Shown here in pieces: positions 59,449 to 64,000 of a DNA stretch of 64,000 nucleotides. Numbering within the stretch: the stretch's first letter is position 1; every line of letters starts with the position of its first letter. The position numbers were made by a program, and so were the translations under genes. The notes under the pieces are model-generated. The model did no database searches. It had not been told where the DNA came from and worked only from the letters and a program-made list of their open reading frames with translations. Source of the stretch: Paulownia fortunei (taxonomy: Eukaryota; Streptophyta; Magnoliopsida; Lamiales; Paulowniaceae); NCBI GenBank assembly GCA_019321725.1, contig CM033120.1, positions 5,523,694 through 5,587,693 of the forward strand. Direction: 5' to 3'.

Positions 59449-61866
59449 TGTAACACCACCATTACTATACAACTATATATATGGTATAATTTGACATGAT
59501 AGAACCTGTGTGCATGTATGATTTTTTTTTCTCCCTGTAACATATTAGTAAATAATAAACTATTTTCCCACTCACAGACTAATATATATACCTACAAATG
59601 ATCCATAACAACCACAATATTTACATACCCATGTACAGAAAAGTTTTAAAAGTAACACACAGTACAAGTCTCAAAACTTAATACAATAGACTCCAAAGTC
59701 AAATAAGCTAACAACCAGCCCAACAGGTTGTCATCCATGTACACTGATTCTCAGAACTTATAGAAACTCCAGCAGCTTGCCCAGTAAGTTCGTGGCTTCA
59801 AGTATCACCAAACTCACCTATAATGCGTGAACTACTTGAGCTAATACTTAGTAAGTGAAAATCATGCTTGCTGAAGGGATAATCTAACATATATGCAATG
59901 CATTTATATGAGATCATGATAAGAATGCAAACTCATGCATCAAAAATAGTTTATTTAAAATCACTTTCCATCACTAGGCCCTTGCCCTACCCACTATATA
60001 CCGGATAGAGCTCTCAATAATATCATTAATTACATGGCCTTAAATAGATCAACACAGTCCGGGGGTCATCTCCTAGGATCACCAGAGGTCCACCCCCTGT
60101 CTTCCCCTGTAATCCTCTAGAAGTCTTCCTATCAGCGATGTCAATAAGGGCGTAGTCAAGTGGTCCACCCTCTCGTGACCACTAGAGGTACACCCCCTGT
60201 CAACCCCTATGATCCTCCAAGAATTAATACTCGCGGCGCCCCAAAATATCACAAAAATAAGCCACACAGTCCTCAATACACTAGTAGATGCCAACCAAAA
60301 TATTTTCTTTCTAAAAATAATGTCATGCATGTAAAAACTTCAACTGTGAGCATGTGTAATGCATGGACATGTATATGCTGATGAATCACATATCTAATGA
60401 CACAATAGATCATATATCCCATCATCCAAGCAACATATATACTATATGGTATGTATAATACTCACAATACACATATCAAGACACAAGGATCACCTTTAAT
60501 ATAGATAATGCACGAAATACTATGTTCGTGCATTGGAGTTGCAAATAGATTTTCAATTACCTTTCACCTTTGATGTCCTACTGAAAGTTAATAAGATTAT
60601 CGTTCCTAACCTTAGATATAAGACAACCTATAAAAGTATAGCATATTAATTTTCATTCTTAATCAATAGGTTTCTATATCGAATCTCATAAAGGATCTTA
60701 AATCTTAAATTTAATTAAATAACAATCAAACCTTAAAATTTGTAATTCAACCATATCAGAATCTTTTAAATACCTTAATTTCTCATCTCGAATTTTTTCT
60801 AATATTATCTAATTGATGTTTATAATCCTTGTAGCCAATCTCTCAATTAAATTAGCTCCTTTATCCAATTAATACAAGATATTAAAATCAAATCTTTGTA
60901 TTTAATATTGAATTAAAGGTGTATATTAATTATTGTCTCATAGGTAGATAACTAGTTATTTTAAATATAAAAAAAATATTCTTTCAAATTAGAAATAAAC
61001 GGCATAAATATATATTTTTATCGTTACAAAAATGAGAAGGGACTTACCCAAAATTTTCTCGAGTTCCTACCGTTGAAATTTGTTGGAGCACCCTCCATTT
61101 TCTTTCTTTCTTTCTTTCTCTCTTCTTTCTTTTTTTTCTTTTCCTTTCCTTTCTATGCTGTCGTGCATGTGTGTGTGTTGTTAATCGTATGTGTGTGGTG
61201 TGTGTTAATAATAGTTATCACTTACTTAACAATTAAGAAACTTTAATATAATATATATATATATATATATTATAGCATATGTACATTTGTTCCTTAAACT
61301 AAATCATGTACACGTGTAAATATATATATATATTATACTACACACATATACTTATATATATTTCATGCATCTACATATATGTATATATATGTATACATAT
61401 ATTATATTTTTATATATTTAATTAATACATAATAATATTATTATTTATTTATAAGCCCCCAAGTTTATTTTCTATTAAGAATTTACACCCTCTAAATTAA
61501 TATGATAGTATCCTTATTTTTTATTATTATTATTACAATTACTATCACTATTTTCTCCCTAATTAATTTATTTGTATAATTTATCTTACACCGATAAACA
61601 CAATGATGCCACATTTCACTCACATATATGCTAATAGTATCTGATAGTTGACACTTAATTCCTCATATCTTAGTACCAACTCAACCAATTAGGTTAAATG
61701 ATTTAAAAACTAATATCGGGTGACAACTTCATAAGTTTACTTATTAAAAATGCCGTATAAATGTAGTGATTATGAAATATCAATTAAAAATGCAAATGAC
61801 ATATACATAGTATAAAATGCATGAACTATATTGGCCAGATGAGTAGCACGAGGCTTTGGTATTAGA
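59449..61866 (-). mobile_element. Chromovirus-type solo LTR inserted in copia B gag
   Basis: The left edge TGTAACACCACC is the reverse complement of an LTR end in GGTGTTACA. The right edge GGTATTAGA is the reverse complement of a mutated TGTAATACC start. A perfect duplication ACTCA lies at 59444-59448 and 61867-61871, and the gag frame (MLKMVEFTMKK) is restored across it. It is 2418 bp long. It contains CT-rich (61085-61150), GT-rich and TA-rich microsatellites. It is the opposite-strand partner of 62186-64000. Confidence 0.92.
61085..61420. repeat. CT-rich and TA-rich microsatellites in the chromovirus LTR
   Basis: A TTTC-type tract (about 61098-61150), TGTGTGTG runs (61170-61205) and TATATA runs (61247-61272, 61318-61335, 61375-61420). 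The same order appears reversed in the partner LTR (62640-62770, 62815-62830 and 62935-63000), so they are part of the LTR and not independent sites. Confidence 0.85.
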
Positions 61867-62036
61867 ACTCAACCATCTTTAACATGTTCACAAGCTCAGG
61901 GAGACCAATCTCCATGTTGTGCATGTTAAAGTTGACAATAAAGTTGTCAAATGAGAAAGGTAGAGACTGTAGTAGAAGGTCCGTATAGAGTTCATTCTCT
62001 ATACCAGCCTTTTAGTGAGAGCTATCATCTTCAATC
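61867..62036 (-). pseudogene. Copia B gag fragment
   Basis: On the minus strand ELYTDLLLQSLPFSFDNFIV, then NFNMHNMEIGLPELVNMLKM: the standard copia gag block, collinear with copia C gag at 41520-41655. It ends near 62036, where chromovirus pol sequence in the other direction begins. Confidence 0.85.
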
Positions 62037-62185
62037 AAGGTACTATGGAGAGAACATTCTACTATGGAGGGAACAGTCAATGGAAAAGGCTACATGGGAA
62101 AGGAAAGATGAAATGAGAGCCAAATACCCAGAGCTTTTTCGGTAAGTAAAATTTCAGGGATGAAATTTTCATAAGGAATGGAGAA
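62037..62185 (+). pseudogene. Chromovirus (Del/Tekay-like) integrase C-terminal end and polypurine tract
   Basis: The plus strand encodes LLWREQSMEKATWERKDEMR then AKYPELF, the typical end of Del/Tekay-type polyproteins (VLWRNH...EEATWE...YPxLF), then a stop and the conserved tail AAATTTCAGGGATGAAATTT. The polypurine tract is about 62171-62185. A 19-bp imperfect duplication (ACTATGGAGAGAACATTCT, then ACTATGGAGGGAACAGTCA) lies near 62043-62080. Only this end of the element is present, and its upstream part has been lost at the copia junction. Confidence 0.82.
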
Positions 62186-64000
62186 TGTAATACCAAGTTT
62201 CATGCTACTCACCTAGCCAATATAGTTCAAGCATTTCATGGTACGTATGTGCCATTTGCATTTTTAATTGATATTTCTTAATGCACTATATTTTATGCGG
62301 CATTTTTTTTAATAATTAAACCTCTGAAGTTGTCACCCGATATTAGTTTCCAAATTCTTTAACTTAATTAGTTGAGTTAGTACTAAGATACAATGAATTA
62401 GGTGTCAACTATCAAATACCATTGCGATACATGTAAGTGAAATGTGGCATCGTTGTGTTTATTGATGTAGGATAAACTATGCAAATAAATTAATTACAGA
62501 GAAAATAGTGATAGTAATGGTAATAATAATAATAAAAGAAAGTAAGGACACTATCATATTAATTAAGAGGGTGTAAATTCTTACTAGAAAATAAACTTGG
62601 GGGCTTATAAATAAATATTCAAAATATTATGTATTAATTATATATATATAAATATAATATTTGTATATATAGATATACATAGATATATGTGTAGATGTAT
62701 GAAATATATATATAAGTATATATGTGTCGTATAATATATATACATATATATATACACACACGAGTAGAGCATAAGAATTAGTTTAAGGGATACATACTCA
62801 TATGTTATAATATATATATATATATTATAGTAGAATTCCTTAATTATGAAGTATGCAAACACACATACGGCAGGAGGAAAGTGAACACCTAAATTAGTTA
62901 AATAAAAGACACCACACATTACACACGCATGGCAGCAAAGAAAGGAAAAGAAAAGAAAAAAAAGAAAGAAATAAGAGAGAAAGAAAGAAAGAAAATGGAG
63001 GGTGCTCCAATAAATTTCAATAGTAGGAATTGGAGGAAATTTTGTGTAAGTCTATTCTCATTTTATACGGATAAAAATATATATTTATGCTATTTATTTT
63101 TAATTTGAAAGAAAGTTTTAGATTTAAGTTAACTAGTTATTTACCTATGAGATAATAATTAATATACATATTTAATTTGAAATTAGTTACAAAAATTTGA
63201 TTTTATTATCTTGTATTAATTGGATGAATGAGCTAATTTAATTGAGGGATTGATTACGGGGATTATAACACATCAACTAAATAATATTAGAATAAATTCG
63301 AGATGAGAAATTAAAATATTTAAAAGATTTTGATTGGGTTGAAGTATAAATTTTAAGCTTTGACTATTACTTAATCAAATTTCAGATTTCAGATTTTAGA
63401 TTCCTTATGAGATTTGATATAGAAACCTATTGATTAAGAATGAAAATTAATACGCTATACTTTTACAGGCTGTCTTATATCGAAGGTTAGGAAGAAAAAT
63501 CTTATTAACCTTCAGTAGGACATCAAATGTGAAAGGTAAGTGAAAATCCATTTGCAACTACAATGAATGAACAAAGTATTTCGTGCATTCTCTATATTAA
63601 AGGTGATCCTTGTTTCTTGATGTGTGTATTGTGAGTTTTATACATACCTTATAGTGCATATATTGCTTGGATGATGAGACATAGGATCTATTATGTCATT
63701 GGACATGTCATTCATAAGGATTTACATGTTCATGCATAGCACGTGCTCATAGTGAGGTTTTTTGAACGCATGACATTATTTTCAGAAAGAAAATATTTTG
63801 GTTGGCCACTACTAGTGTACCGAAGCTTGTGTGGCTTATTTGTATGATATTTTGGGACACCACGAGTATTACTTCTCAGAGGATCATAGAGGTTGACATA
63901 GGGTATGCCTTTAGTGGTCATGAAAGGGTGGACCACTTGACTGTGCCCTTATTGATGCTGCTGGTGGGAAGACTTCTCGAGAATTATAGGGGATGAGAGG
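62186..64000 (+). repeat. Chromovirus 3' LTR, partial at the window end
   Basis: It starts TGTAATACCAAG after the polypurine tract and matches the reverse complement of 59449-61866 from its start for about 1.8 kb, to the end of the window (63800-64000 corresponds to about 60310-60100). About 600 bp more of LTR would be expected beyond the window. Confidence 0.9.

Larger units (their letters stand above)
41665..62036 (-). mobile_element. Copia B, minus-strand copia element carrying nested insertions
   Basis: Reading right to left: gag (62036-61867), solo LTR insertion (61866-59449), gag to integrase (59448-58849), an Athila-like insertion (58848-44706), integrase core, RT and RNase H (44705-42516), polypurine tract (42531-42515) and an internally shortened 3' LTR (42514-41665). 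It lies inside copia C gag. Its 5' end is lost at about 62036, where chromovirus pol sequence in the other orientation begins. Confidence 0.87.

Noticed and set aside
60079..60381. Paired ORFs on opposite strands near 60.1-60.4 kb, repeated reversed at 63.7-64.0 kb.
   Set aside because: They are LTR sequence present in both arms of the inverted repeat, with no conserved protein motifs.
61951..62145. A 64-codon ORF read as one protein.
   Set aside because: Its first half is the antisense of copia gag and its second half is a chromovirus integrase end, so it is a chimera across a junction.
62638..62919. A 93-codon minus ORF rich in Tyr and Ile.
   Set aside because: It comes from TA-rich microsatellites in the LTR.
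1..64000. tRNA and rRNA genes.
   Set aside because: I scanned for rRNA-like and tRNA-like cores by eye and saw none that convinced. Only primer-binding sites complementary to tRNA ends were found. A tRNAscan run would settle it.

Overview
The window is repeat-dense nuclear DNA from a flowering plant, most likely a eudicot pericentromeric or other gene-poor region. It is AT-rich and filled with nested, decayed LTR retrotransposons of plant-specific lineages: Ty1/copia with LTRs of about 2.1 kb, Ty3/gypsy Athila-like and Tat/Retand-like elements, and Del/Tekay-like chromoviruses. Only fragments of host genes remain: an L-type lectin receptor kinase, a Myb/SANT-like gene and one possible terminal exon. 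No element has an intact coding region, and nothing bacterial, no CRISPR array and no convincing tRNA or rRNA gene was seen. Family names rest on motif recognition by eye, not on searches.

Layout, left part. 1-10019 is a plus-strand copia element (copia A). A minus-strand gypsy element (553-5889, duplication CAAAT on both sides) splits it, and it ends in a 2.16 kb 3' LTR. 10020-13190 is lower-copy DNA with a Myb/SANT-like remnant. 13191-20765 is a minus-strand Tat/Retand-like element with gag and protease on the minus strand, no recognisable pol, an antisense extra ORF, and 60-bp and 30-bp tandem repeats. A copia solo LTR (18254-20405) sits in its gag. 20766-28980 is a mosaic of copia LTR pieces in both orientations, an unassigned minus ORF, and a copia 5' LTR followed by its primer-binding site. 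That 5' LTR carries a solo LTR (24757-26643) of the gypsy family seen at 553-5889.

Middle part. An orphan terminal exon lies at 29065-29127, followed by a minus-strand gypsy fragment. The lectin receptor kinase fragment (30991-31956) is cut off in its kinase N-lobe by a 5.7 kb AT-rich satellite-like array (31957-37635) with a period near 930 bp. Copia LTR and gag pieces follow.

Right part. A four-level nest runs from about 38.9 kb to 62.0 kb. Copia C gag (plus) is broken by copia B (minus). Copia B is broken by a 14.1 kb Athila-like element (44706-58848). That element carries a chromovirus-type solo LTR in its reverse transcriptase (49725-51990). A second chromovirus solo LTR (59449-61866) interrupts copia B gag. 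The window ends in an oppositely oriented LTR of that second family, so the two form a large inverted repeat.

The most unusual content is at 54881-55510, between the integrase and 3' LTR of the Athila-like element. It is an apparently intronless, full-length but broken copy of a LOG-type cytokinin riboside 5'-monophosphate phosphoribohydrolase gene, which looks like a host transcript captured by a retrotransposon. Five insertions called solo LTRs carry perfect or 4-of-5 target-site duplications. In several cases the host reading frame resumes directly across the insertion.
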